Origin: Zopfochytrium polystomum
Lineage: Eukaryota; Chytridiomycota; Chytridiomycetes; Chytridiales; Chytridiaceae
NCBI GenBank assembly: GCA_025765615.1
Contig: JAIVFJ010000083.1
Span: forward strand, 186,001-250,000
Reading direction: 5' to 3'
Length of the DNA: 64,000 bases
Below the pieces are notes generated by a model. That model saw nothing but the letters and a program-made list of their open reading frames with translations. It was not told the DNA's origin and did no database searches. The translations under genes and the position numbers were made by a program. The stretch's first letter is position 1. The number at the start of each line of letters is the position of its first letter. Positions 13,109-23,220 of the stretch are shown piece by piece.

Positions 13109-13559
13109 CCAGTCGAAATCCGCTTCGGCATCCACCGAGCAGATTGCGTCCTCCACTGAGACCCTGAGCGGTGAGCGCGCCGCCAACCTCGCCAACCAAG
13201 CAAAGTGGCAGCAAGAGGAGATAATCCGGCTGCAAGCCGAGAACCTGCGGCTCGCCAGCGTCGCCGTCATGCGCGACCAGAGCGACCTGTCCGTGATCAC
13301 GGAGCGCATCGTCCAAACGCGCCAGCAGAACGAAAAGCTCTTTGCCCAGCTCAACATCGCCGCCGCCAGCGACCCCGCCGAGCTGCTGGACGCCCTCGCC
13401 GCCTGCCTCGACCGCATGAACCAAAAGAACCAAGAGTCCCAGAAGCAGATCAGCGAGCTCGCGCGCTCCGTCGACACGCTCAACGACGAGCTCCGCCGCG
13501 CTCAGGACGAGAATCGCAAGTCCCAGGAGCTGCTGCACCTCCAGCACACGCCGGCCGCC

Positions 13560-13621
<62 letters not shown>

Positions 13622-14288
13622 GTCGGCGGACCGCGAAGCGCACATCGAGTCTGCCGCGCCGCAGCAGCAGCAGCAGCAGCAGCAACAGTCGTTGGCCAGC
13701 CTCCGCGCGCAAAACGACCAGCTTCGGCAGTCCCTCGCAGCGCTCAGCGAGTCGGCCGAGCAGCGCGGCCGCGCGCTCGAGGCGCAGCTGCGCCGCCGCA
13801 TCGAGGCCGAGAGCCGCGACGCCCTCGACGCGTCGCAGTCGGAGAACTCACGGCTCCGCTCGCGCCTCGAGCTCGTCGAGCGCGTCGGCATCTCGCTGCT
13901 CGAGCAGCGGTCGTCCCTCATCCGCCAAGTCCACGACAGGGACGCGGCGGCCGCGGCGGCCGCGGACGCCCCCGCCGCCGCGCCGGCGCCCAGCTCCGCG
14001 AGCGCGCTCGTCAGCCTCGAGAACCTGCGCAACTGGAGCGGGTTCGGGCGCGGCAGGGAGACGGCGAAGCGCGGCGGGAGGAAGAACGCGGCGACGCCGG
14101 AGGACTTGGACAAGGAGAACCGGCAGCTGCGGTCGCGGCTCGAGGTCTTGGAGCGGATCAACGTGACGCTCATGGACCAGCGGTCCGTGCTCATTCGCAA
14201 GAGCGGCGAGTCGCAGCAGGAGAACGAGCGCCTGCAGCGCTTGATGGACGAGCTGAGCCAGAACCAGAGTTTGCAGTCGGATGCGTAA
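8285..14288 (+). CDS. Fimbrin-type actin-binding domain fused to a giant Gln-rich coiled coil
   Basis: Exons 8285-8345, 8464-8822, 8910-11229 and 11296-14288; frames join exactly, giving 1910 residues. Residues ~20-145 form a calponin-homology domain of the fimbrin/plastin CH1 kind: WINTQLANDPDV, the conserved DGLILAKLIN, ENLRKVLAGATQIGV and LGLVWQIIK. A second CH domain follows (~165-275: LLDWLNATLF, CRQFASAEDIVEGN, LNLAFVAVLHN), matching CH2 of a fimbrin actin-binding core. The remaining ~1600 residues are heptad-type coiled coil, rich in Gln, Glu, Arg and Ser, with CAG-coded polyglutamine tracts near 13080, 13560-13620 and 13665. True fimbrins have EF-hands and a second CH pair instead; none is seen. 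Likely an actin cross-linker or long tether (inferred). The donor at 8823 (GTTCGA) is weak but the join is supported by family sequence. Confidence 0.85.
11230..11295 (+). other. 66-nt in-frame intron of the coiled-coil gene
   Basis: Begins GTGAGA, has a CTAAC branch-like site and ends CTCCAG. It is a multiple of three with no stop in frame, so it also reads as protein; its hydrophobic translation breaks the coiled coil, which is why I call it an intron. Confidence 0.8.
12243..12520 (+). repeat. Tandem 138-bp (46-residue) duplication in the coiled coil
   Basis: Two adjacent near-identical copies (starts 12243 and 12381) encode the same helix segment, beginning QSQEF and passing through VIQSLEQQLQEARDQ. 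The unit is a whole number of codons, so the coil was lengthened without a frame change. Confidence 0.85.
13560..13690 (+). repeat. CAA/CAG trinucleotide tracts (polyglutamine)
   Basis: Runs of CAACAG and CAG at 13560-13620 and 13662-13690, in frame, encoding Gln tracts; a shorter one lies at 13075-13107. Confidence 0.9.
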
Positions 14289-14516
14289 AACGAGAAGAAA
14301 ACCAAAAAACCAATAAGGAAAAAGAGTCGGTTTCAAGTTATTTCAACACCAAGTCTTTTTTTTTTTTAGCTACAACTTATTCAACTCTATGGCTTTCCAG
14401 TTAAACCTTTCTCGTTGGCTTTTACACACAGACGCATATTTTTTATAACAAAGTGAAAAAAAAAACAACTGTTTCTGCGCATCTTAAAAAGAACCCTCCA
14501 TCCATTCACTGTTCTT

Positions 14517-16321
14517 TCATGTGTCAAAAGCACCCTCCAGCCCCGACAGCCTTCGCCCGTCCACAAGCCCTCGGACAACGTCCCTCGAGCTCTTGATGCA
14601 ATCGTTCACACCGACGCCGAGGTAGGAAGACCCGACAAACGACAGCCTCCCAAACGCCTCGGTGGCGGCCAGCGCGTGCAGCCGCTGCAGCCTTTCCGCG
14701 TGGCCGACCGTGTACTGCGGGATGCAGTCCCTATGGACGCTGACCAGCGCCGCGACCGGGTCGTCCTTGATGCCCAGGTGCAGCTTGACCTGCTGCACCG
14801 CCACCTCCCGCAGCCGCTCCTCCGACGCCTGCTCCACCGCCCCAAACAGCTCCTCAAACATGTGCCCGCCCATCATGACCGTCAACCGCGTCACCTCGCC
14901 TCCGCCTCCGCCTCCGCCCGCAGCAGCAGCAGCAGCCGCCGCGTCCGCGTCCTGCTGCGGAAGCACCGACGAGTCGAACACGGCGCCGAGGATCTGCGCT
15001 CGCTGGGCAAACGGCACGAGGTACCCGAACCCTTCGATCGGCAGCACCCGCCCGGCGAACGCCAGGTTCACCACCGCCACGTTCACAAACTCGATCGCGC
15101 CCAGCTCGCCGCCGAGCCGGGCCCCCGCCGCCCCCGCCGCCGGCGGCGCGACGATGCGCGACAGCGCCGACGCCGGGAGCGCGCTGACGACGTGGTCGAA
15201 CGTTTGCGTCGTGCCGTCCGCGAGCTCGAGCACCTGTTGTAAAGGTCTTTGCTTTAGTGGTCGAAAAAAGGCCCCTTCCCTCCTGGCTCTCGCAACACGC
15301 TTTCGCCCCCCGACCCTCCACACCCACCGCAGCGTCCTCGCGAAACGACACCCTCGAAACGGGCGTCCGCAGCCTCAGCGCCACGCTACCGCGGAGCGGC
15401 GACAGCGCCGTCTCCAGGTCCCTGACGAGCGCGTCCGACAGCTGCTGGATGCCCGCGCGGAACGAGTACACGCTGCACTCCTTCTTGACCCTCTCGACAA
15501 ACGCCGCCGCCGCCGGGTCCGCCACCGCCTCGCTCGCCGGCGCCGCACCGCCGGTGCCGAGCAGCACCCCAGCCGCGACCGACCCGCGGCGAGCCTCAGC
15601 GCGCCACAGCAAGCCCAGGGTCGACCTGACGCTCAGCCTCCGGGCGTCGCCGGCGTAGATGCCGCGCACGACGGCGGACACCAGGCGGTCGGCGACGGCG
15701 GGGCTGCCGAAGCGGCGGGCGAGGAAGGACGCGATGGACTCGTCTTGCGCGGAGGGCGGACGGCGAGGGGCGAACGGCTCGCGGAGGAGCGAGGGGAGCA
15801 GGCCGCGCAGCACGGGCGGCGGCGGGCGGAGGAGCAGCGATGGCAGGCTGCTGGGGAGGAGGTTGAGCTGGTCGTTGTAGAGGATCAGCCGGTTCTTGGC
15901 GCCCGGCGAGGTGCGCGGGACCGTGAGGATCTGGTCCGCGAGGCCGAGGTGGTGGATCTTTGGGGGGGTGGTTGGGTTGAGAAAGTGCGAGGATCGGGGG
16001 TGTGGAACGACAAAAGAGAGAGGAGAGAGGTACCAGTTCCAGGGTAACTGCTCCGGGCTCGCCGGCGGGGCGGAGCGTGCGAGGGCCCGTTTCAAAGAGG
16101 TAGCCCTCCCTTGAGCGGCGCGTTTGCAGCCATCCGCCGAAACGATCCGACGCTTCGAAGAGAGTGGTTTGGGGCGCCGGTGGCGGCAGTTGTGATGCGC
16201 CGCGAGCCGCTGCGGCTGCGGGTGCCGCCGATCGCGCGAGGAACCAGGCGGCGGCGAGGCCGGCGATGCCGCCGCCCAGCACGGCGACGCGTTGCGGTGG
16301 TGATGGTGCGGCAGAGACCAT
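14517..16321 (-). CDS. HEM14: Protoporphyrinogen oxidase
   Basis: Minus-strand exons 16321-16034, 15957-15328 and 15233-14517, all in phase 0, giving 544 residues. The enzyme oxidises protoporphyrinogen IX to protoporphyrin IX with FAD, the penultimate haem step, at the inner mitochondrial membrane. The N-terminus has the dinucleotide-binding motif VLGGGIAGLAAAW, followed by FEASDRFGGWLQT and ETGPRTLRP, typical of this flavoprotein family. Later blocks include GFGYLVPFAQRAQILGAVFD and the C-terminal FAD-contact segment with SSYLGVGVNDCI. Alanine- and glycine-rich loops (about 14920-14945) are insertions relative to most relatives. No long N-terminal presequence is seen ahead of the FAD motif, as is common in this family. 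It converges with the coiled-coil gene. Confidence 0.95.
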
Positions 16322-16591
16322 AGGTGGGGCTGGGGGAAGAGGGAGAGGGAGTGTTGCTCCAACCCAGTCCGTCTCTTTTGATCAACGAGACGAGACGAGA
16401 CAAGGCGACACTCAACTCATACCCGTACAACGCGCTCTTTTCGGCCCGCCCCCCCGCCTCCTTCACCCACCTCCCTCGCTAGTTCTCCACACTACCGTTC
16501 TGTTGAAACCATCCATAACTTTCCCTTCGTTTACCAGTGCAGCTTGTATTAACACAGTCAGTTCCCCTGCGCCGCGACCCAACTTTTGCTA

Positions 16592-17166
16592 CTAAATATT
16601 CATCTTTGACAGCACCCGGTCATCGTGGCCGTACCGCGGACGCCGCGGCCGCTGGCCCGTCTTGCCTATCCGCGAGCGAAGGTGCTTCATCTGAATCGCA
16701 GGGGGGAAGAGGTAGAAAGTGGGAAAACGCAACCCAAGGCGAAGGAGGGAAGAAAAACCAAGCTCGTGGGGTAAGTAATTTTGTGCAAATCAACGCCCCC
16801 CGTCCTCCCCATTCGCCTCGCATCCTCACAAAACGGGGAAAAGAAAAAAAATACCTTGAGCATCAGCTTGAGGATCGCGGTCTTCGTCTTTTGTCGCGGC
16901 AGGATGTACCCGGGCAGCTTCTTCTTGGTCGGCTGCAGCGTGGGGGCGGCCGCCGAGAAGGACCGGGCGAAGGAGGAGAAGAGGGGGAAAGCGGAGGACG
17001 ACGAGGAGGAGGAGGGGGAGGGGAAGAAGGACTGCAGGAGCGCGGATCGCGGCTGCGGCTGCGTCGGGTGCGATGGCCTGAGGAGGAGGACGCTCGCTGC
17101 GGCGGGCGGTGGGGTGCGCAGGAGGGAGGAGGGTCGAGCGATCGCCACCATCATCAGCCGTGACAT
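16592..17166 (-). CDS. Small basic mitochondrial-type protein, unrecognised
   Basis: Minus-strand exons 17166-16855 and 16690-16592 (intron from GTATTT to ATTCAG, about 164 nt) give 136 residues. The first ~75 residues are rich in Arg, Ser, Ala and Leu with almost no acidic residues, and include SSFARSFSAAAP, a typical mitochondrial targeting and cleavage context. The mature part is short and very basic: a KKKLPGYILPRQKTKTAI segment, then RSRIGKTGQRPRRPRYGHDD. Size and composition suggest a mitochondrial ribosomal protein, but I cannot name the family. It lies 270 bp upstream of HEM14 on the same strand; co-regulation is not shown. Confidence 0.6.
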
Positions 17167-17613
17167 GGTTACTTGACGACGGAGAAAAAACGTTGAAGTC
17201 TCCTGCTGCTATTCTCCTCGCGACTCACTACGAACGCTGTTGTTGTTGCTGCTGCACTCTCCCCACACCGTCACCGCCGCACTTCGGCCCCGTACCCTCT
17301 CTGGACGACGAACCCTCGTATGCGTTCTGTATTGCGCACAGTTATCTCTCTCTCTCTCTCTCTCTTCATCAAAAAGTCAAAAGGACCCATCAAAGCAAAC
17401 GCACTTCAGAGCGCTCCCCCCACTCTCCCGCCATTTTTAGCCAAGGAAAAGTATGCTGGGGGGTATCATCAATGTACAGTAGTAGAAAACTTGCAAAAAA
17501 CTAAAACCAAGACTGAAAGAACGAATCGTTCAAGGACCAGGCTGGTGGGGACCGGGTGGGAGGGGGTTGTTCGAGAGCGTTCAAAGACGCCAACGCCAAC
17601 GACCATGCGGGGA
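17167..17613. other. Intergenic, no gene seen
   Basis: Contains GTTGTTGTTGCTGCTGC-type and TC-rich tracts (17346-17366). I find no supported reading frame. Confidence 0.5.
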
Positions 17614-17706
17614 TCAATCGCAGAAGCTGCCGTAGCCCGGGATCACCACGCATTGCCTGTCTTGTTTGTCTGCAGCGCGAAGTGTTGTGAGTTTGGATTG
17701 GTGTAT

Positions 17707-17739
<33 letters not shown>

Positions 17740-18201
17740 CAAAGAAGCGTGAGTTGGATTTAGGTTAGCGAAAGAAAGATGTGTGAGTGGTAGTGAGAGT
17801 AGGAGTGGGAGTGCGGAGTGGCAGTAAGAGTGATAGTGGGAGTGGGTGTGGCGGCACTTTGAAGAGCCCCAAAATCTTGATAAAATGCAAGCTCAACCTT
17901 CACTCACATCCCCCCGCCCAACTCTCGCACACATCCCCCCGCCCAACTCTCGCACACAGTTCTCCTCGCACATCAGTGCTTCTACCCCCACCCCCCCGCC
18001 CCCCAACCCGCTGGCTGTCCCAGACTTACTTTCGTTAGGTTCGGCGGGTTTGCTTGTGGTCGTTGTCTTTCCACCGTTTGACGCTCCAGCCGTTGTCGCA
18101 CCAGCCGTTGTCGCTCCACCGGGAAGCGGCAAGGCGCTCACTGCTGTGGAGAGCGCAGCGGCGAGGGCGAGTGCCACGAAGGCGACGATTGAGACGCGCA
18201 T
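17614..18201 (-). CDS. Small secreted protein (75 residues)
   Basis: Minus-strand exon 1 18201-18030 and exon 2 17669-17614, with a 360-nt intron (donor GTAAGT, acceptor CTGCAG) and matching phase. The start at 18201 gives MRVSIVAFVALALAAALS, a textbook signal peptide with cleavage likely after VSA. The mature part is short: Thr/Ala/Gly repeats (GGATTAGATTAG), a lysine/proline stretch, and a C-terminus with two cysteines around VVIPGYGSF. No family recognised. The upstream in-frame ATG at 18345 would bury the signal peptide, so I reject it. The intron carries a GT microsatellite (17709-17738) and a 25-bp tandem duplication near 17908-17957. The second exon is short, so the 3' end is less certain than the 5' end. 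Confidence 0.5.
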
Positions 18202-19211
18202 ACGGTGTGTTGCGTGTGCGAAGCTGAGGAGAGTTTGGCGATTCACTGCGCGAGGAAGGAACGCAGCCACGATGTCTTTATTTATTGTTACGAGAGTTTG
18301 GAAAAGCGCTGGTAGGGGGTTCTCTCTTCCAGCGGTATTTATCACGCACTCCCAACAACCCGCTCTTTTTATTTAATTTTTTTTTGCTGCGCTTCTCTTC
18401 CTCTTTTTTTTGTGGCGTGCTTCTATTTTTAGTGACTCTCCCGCTAATGTGTGCCGAAAAAAAAAAAAATAACAGAAAGCAACGAATACATGCCTGTAGG
18501 GCCGTGTGTATGCTTTTAGGGAGAAACATGCACCTTCCTTTGCTAGAATCCGCCTACCCTCCTTCTAGTTCTTTTGTTCACCATTCGCTTCTCCTTCTTC
18601 ATATGCTTCGTCGTCCTTTCTCCAGAATTTCCCGGCCGAACTTAACTCTCACTCGCACACTCACTTGCTCGCTCACGCACTCACTCGCTCGCTCACGCGC
18701 TCACGCACTCACGCGCACTCTCTCCGATTCAGCAGTGACGCAATACCATTTTCCGCTGTAAACACACGCACAACAAATCCGATCGATAGCGCGCACTTGC
18801 TCGCGCGCACTTGATCCACCGTCTGTCTCTGTCCCTGTCCCGTCTCTGTCTCTGCCTCTGCACCCCCCACCGCAGGTTCAGGTGCAGGTTCAAATTGCCC
18901 AAGGCAAAGGCCTGTCTGCGTCCCTTTCGTTCCTTCGTTGAGTTGGTTCGCAATTGGCTCGCTCGCGCACTTGCACACGAATGGTTTGTGAATTCTAAAG
19001 AAAAATGTTGAAAAACGAAAAAAGAACGAAACGCAGGAGAGGGAGGGAGAGAGAGAGAGCGAGAGAGGGAGGGAGAGAGAGAGGTTTTGGAAGGATAGCG
19101 GTGTATAAATAGTGGCCAGTGAGGGAGGGAGTGCGGGACAGCAGCAGCAGAAGAAGAATAGTGTTCAAAAGGGCGAAGAAACAAGAAGAAACAACATAAT
19201 TCGGTCTATCC
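18202..19211. promoter_or_regulatory. Divergent intergenic region
   Basis: About 1 kb between two divergent genes. It has T-rich and A-rich stretches, ACTCGCTCACGC-type repeats (about 18650-18720) and GA repeats (19035-19083). A TATAAATA sequence at 19104-19111, about 100 bp before the downstream start codon, could be the core promoter of the + strand gene. Confidence 0.45.
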
Positions 19212-19459
19212 ATGCGCATCAGGAGAACAAAGAATGATAGAATGGACAGCAAAGAGCTAAAGGACCCTGCAAAGACACACCTCCGCAACGCAATCAAGTA
19301 CTTCATCAGTTGGGTGTGCGTCGGCCGGGTAAGTTCGCATTTTAACGATGTATTGGGTGTGTTTGGTGGATACGGGGAGCAAGGGGGGCGCATTCTCTCT
19401 CTGTCTCTCGCTCTCTGTCTCTGTCTGTCTCTCTGTCTCTCTCTCTCTCTCTGTCTCTT

Positions 19460-19509
<50 letters not shown>

Positions 19510-21435
19510 TCCCGCGTTTTCGTTCTTTTTTTCGTTTTTCTTTTCCCCCCTCCTCTGTCTGTCTGTCTGTCTGGCCACTCTCTCTCCGTGCAACACAACT
19601 TACTTAACTTACTTGCCCTCCCTCTCTCCCCCGCCCCCACGCACAGTCGCGACTCAACAGGGATTGCGCTTGCACGGAAGAGTCAACTCGATCAAGCGCC
19701 AAGCGCTGTGCGGAAGCGCACGACTCACGTTGGGCCGGACAACCTTTGAGTAAGAGTGTGCGAGAAGAGGCGCACCGAGCGAAAATTGACCGACACAATT
19801 CAACGCCCGCCACGGCCACGGCTCGCCCCCTCAACCCCACCCCTTGCCCCCCCCCGCCCTCCTCAACAATCCACAGACTTGATACGCTTCGTTCAAAATC
19901 GCGCAAAGGGATCCCCCCACCAAGGACATCGTCGCATGCGCCATCGAAGGCTGCGACGACGTCTTGTTCGACTGCACCCACGGCGACGGCTGGGTCATCA
20001 CCTCGTGCAACTTTTGCGAGCGCGCCGGCACACCGTCGCACGACATTTCGACGCAAAAGGCAAAGACGGGCTTGCTGGCGAAAGATTTTCTCAAGTTTCA
20101 TAAAGCAGAGTTGATTGCGTAAGCGAACGCGCGCGGTGGTGGTGGTGGTCGATGACGATGATTCAGTGGATGGTGATGATGCAGAAGAGTGCCTTTCACT
20201 AAATATTCTCCCACGCCATTGTAAAATTTAGGGTCTTGAAGGACCATTGCCCCGACGGTCTGATCGAACTTGCCTACGGAAACGGGGAAATTCAGAAACG
20301 TGACAGGATGGCAATGCGCAAAGCGGTGAGCAAAAACTACCCTGCTTCCCGAATGCTCCGCATCGTGTCGCCTTGATTCTCATGAAACATTGACGTCTCA
20401 GGCTGAAGACATATTCTCTCTCCTGTCTCCGGTATGCTTTCCCTCTTCCAATGATGGCCGACCTCGGACAATGTCTAATGGTCTGCATTCCCCCATTCCA
20501 GGATACCAACGCCCGTGGAATCCTCCAGATCGCCGAGCGGCTATTGCAAAACCCCCCACCGCCCGCCGCGCAGCATTCGGCGACCGAGACCGATGGCGAC
20601 GGCGTCGCAACCACCACCACCACGAACAACGGCGCGGCATCCAGGAAGCGCCCGGCCACGAGCGACCCCAGCGACGCCAGCAAGCGGCCGCGCACCCGCA
20701 AAAAGATCGCCGTCCTCCCGCCCTCGCCGGCCTCCACCGTCGCATACTCCCCCTCCCCCCCCTCCCTGCGCCTCCTACACCCCCACGCCGCCACCTCCAC
20801 CGCCGCTTATACCCTCCTGCTCCTTCTACTGCGGTGGCGGGGGAGGCTACTGCTACTGCCCCAGCGGCGGCGGCGGCGGCGGCAGCGGATGGGCCGTCGC
20901 GGCCACCGCACCCGTCCAGGATGGCGTGCTGCGCGTCCAGCTCCAAGACCCCACCGGCACTCCCTTCGTTGGCTTCGTCTTTGCGCTCCCCACCCCTACC
21001 ACAGCCGCCGGGGCCGCCGCGGCACCGCCGCCGCCGCCGCCGCGGGTCGACGACGACCACGGCGTCGACGCCCCTGCGCTCTTGGCTTTGGACGGCCTGT
21101 TGTACGACGTTTGCAACGGCATCGACTTTTCGCCGGTCACCGGTCACTGTGAATACTTGCTTGATGCTGCTGCTGCTGCTGTTGCTGCTGCCGCCACCAC
21201 CGCCGGTGCTAATTATAATGCCTATGCTGCTGCTGCCGATGACATTGGCGGCGGCGATGGCCTGCTAGGCGACCGCAAGGACTTCCACGGTTTCATGCCG
21301 GTCGCCTCTGCGGAGGATCAACTCCTGGACTTGTTTGGTACGGGCGCGGGCGCAGGCCAGGACGGCAACGCGGACTGGATGGAGATGGCGGCGTATGTGA
21401 ACACCAATGGTTGGAATTGCGGCTCCGCAGCGTAG
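19212..21435 (+). CDS. Unrecognised multi-exon protein with Cys-rich region and bipartite nuclear signal
   Basis: Exons 19212-19328, 19661-19749, 19909-20118, 20232-20325, 20402-20431 (30 nt) and 20502-21435; the first five joins keep frame. The protein begins with a basic segment and a Trp/Cys-containing helix (IKYFISWVCVGR). A Cys-rich stretch follows (CAIEGCDDVLFDCTHG, then SCNFCERAG), which could bind zinc. After that comes a conserved-looking block, VLKDHCPDGLIELAYGNGE, a leucine helix, then RKRP...SKRPRTRKK, a bipartite nuclear signal. The rest is Pro/Gly/Ala-rich and ends in an acidic, Trp-containing tail that could be an activation region. The frame used at the end is +1 relative to the start of exon 6; either an intron (for example ending at GTCCAG near 20920) or a one-base change near the C run at 20755-20762 explains it. 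Function unknown; a nuclear regulator is inference. Confidence 0.55.
19393..19512. repeat. CT/TCTG microsatellite in intron 1
   Basis: About 120 bp of TCTCTG and CTCTCT repeats inside the first intron of the preceding gene. Confidence 0.9.
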
Positions 21436-21621
21436 GGGCGCCGTCTTGCACCCTTTCTAGGGAGCGGGGGCGAGCGTCCTCCCCCTTGTCCGGCTGCTTG
21501 GCGGAAAATTCACAGGAAAAGTGCTGGCCCCCCCTTCTTGTGGTAGTGTCGGTACTGCCTTAGTCACTGTTTCATCAACTGAACTGGTATTACTCCATTT
21601 TCCTTGCACACGGCCCGCAAG

Positions 21622-21653
<32 letters not shown>

Positions 21654-22493
21654 GGAGCCCACCTCACTCCCCCTTTCCCGTTTTTTCATGCGTTACTCAT
21701 GTATTTTTGTGACTTTTTGTGTTTTTTTTTGACGCCAAACTGAACTTTTTTGTTCCTGCCTGTTTCAAAATAAGAACTGTGCACTTATGCTTTTTTTTTT
21801 TTTTTTTTTTGTATCCGAAACACGGAAATAAAACCGTTGTCGTGTTACAGTGAATTTCATACTCCTTGAGATTTTGGGGCCGAAAAAAAAAGGTTTTGGG
21901 GGACCAAAAAAAAGTTTTCGATTATCCACCAAACTTTTTTTTTGCTGCCTCAAAATCTCAAGGTATATGAAATTGACAGTAAAATGGTCCGCCAAAAAGA
22001 CTTCTGGACATTGAATGACGCCGCCAGAGTTCATCCTTCTCTCGCCCGGAAAAAAAGGAGAGGGATGGCCGGTGTGTTTGTAAAAAGACACATCGGATCA
22101 CAATATTGTGCCAAATTTCTTCGTTTGCTTGTCCAATCGCACCAGCAAAGGTTTCTTCCAGAAATTTAGGGTGCTCACTGGATAATAGTCCAAAAAGGTG
22201 TTCCAAAGTGGGGAAGTGCCACGCTCTCAGCAGAAGAAGATTGAGGGATTCAAATGATCTCGATCCATTGGCTCAATTTTTGAGAGTTTGCATTGGAAAA
22301 ATGTTCGTCCAGATCATGATCTCCAATTTTCTGAATTCCACCAAACTTTCTGCACTTTGACCAGGTATACGAAAGGAGAGTTTGTTGGTCCAAACCCTTG
22401 CCCCAAAAAAAAAGTCATGGAATCCATCCCACTTGAAAAAAAATCGCCACTCAGATCGCAAATTGCTGCCAACGTGAAGGTGAGAATGTACTT
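21436..22493. other. AT-richer intergenic DNA at the edge of the accessory island
   Basis: Base composition drops abruptly here. It contains poly(A) (21620-21652), poly(T), the fold-back element described separately and short frames with no family resemblance. Confidence 0.5.
21848..21988. mobile_element. Fold-back MITE, copy 1
   Basis: About 140 bp whose ends are inverted copies: it starts GTGAATTTCATACTCCTTGA and ends with the near reverse complement, TCAAGGTATATGAAATTGAC. The middle is A-rich then T-rich. A second copy in reverse orientation lies at about 36068-36238. The pair identifies a small non-autonomous element family. Confidence 0.75.
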
Positions 22494-22867
22494 TGAGGTC
22501 TCAGTGATAAAGTCTAGGGATTTTATTCGCAAAAACAAGTGTACCTGTCATAAAACTGCAAGTATCTAGGCCCTTATATTCCCAGTTTTTCAGTTTCCAA
22601 GGCGCTATCAAAGTGCATTTGCAGCTAGCCTGTCTTTATTATTGGGACCACTTGTACTAACAGTTTCCGTTGCACCAGGGTTTTCCCAACATATTTTTTC
22701 TTTTTCAGTGACTAACCGAGACTTACTGACTGCGTAGGGATGGGGTGCCTGACAGGCTGTACCCCACGCCCAGCTAATTTATTACTATTTTTGGCACTTG
22801 TACATTCATGCATTGGGTTGGGGGACTTGGAGCATTTGTGGTGGATGCTCCAAGTCAGGTGCGTTTG

Positions 22868-23220
22868 TGTCAGGAACAGGGCAGGACAGGACAAGGCAGA
22901 CAAGGAACTGAGAGGAGTGATGATTGTATTGGAAACAATAATTCACTTGAGGGATGGGACAGGTCCCCCATCCCCCTTTTATACCTTTTGAGAGTGTTCC
23001 TTGTCAAGACTCCAAGAAAGTTCCAGAAAGAGCAATTAGTAATACAATGATACCAATGATACCAATGACAACAAGACAAGTCAGGAAAGCAAAGAAGGTT
23101 CCAGAAGGTTCCACAAGGTTCCATGAAGGAATGTTCTAGAAGGTTCCAGAAGGTTCCAGAAGGTTCCATGAAGGAATGTTCTAGAAGGTTCCAGAGGTTT
23201 CCAGAGGGTGATTCATAACA
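22868..23220 (-). repeat. 3' LTR of retrotransposon 1, with heat-shock-element array and TATA box
   Basis: On the sense (minus) strand the first ~130 bp form an array of alternating GAA and TTC triplets spaced by two bases (plus coordinates 23093-23205), for example GAACCTTCTGGAACCTTC. This is the perfect heat-shock-factor consensus. About 110 bp downstream is GGTATAAAAGGGGG (around 22973-22988), a strong TATA box, placing the array in U3. Confidence 0.9.

Noticed and set aside
22106..22569. Short + strand frames before repeat X
   Set aside because: No similarity to known proteins and no splice or composition support.
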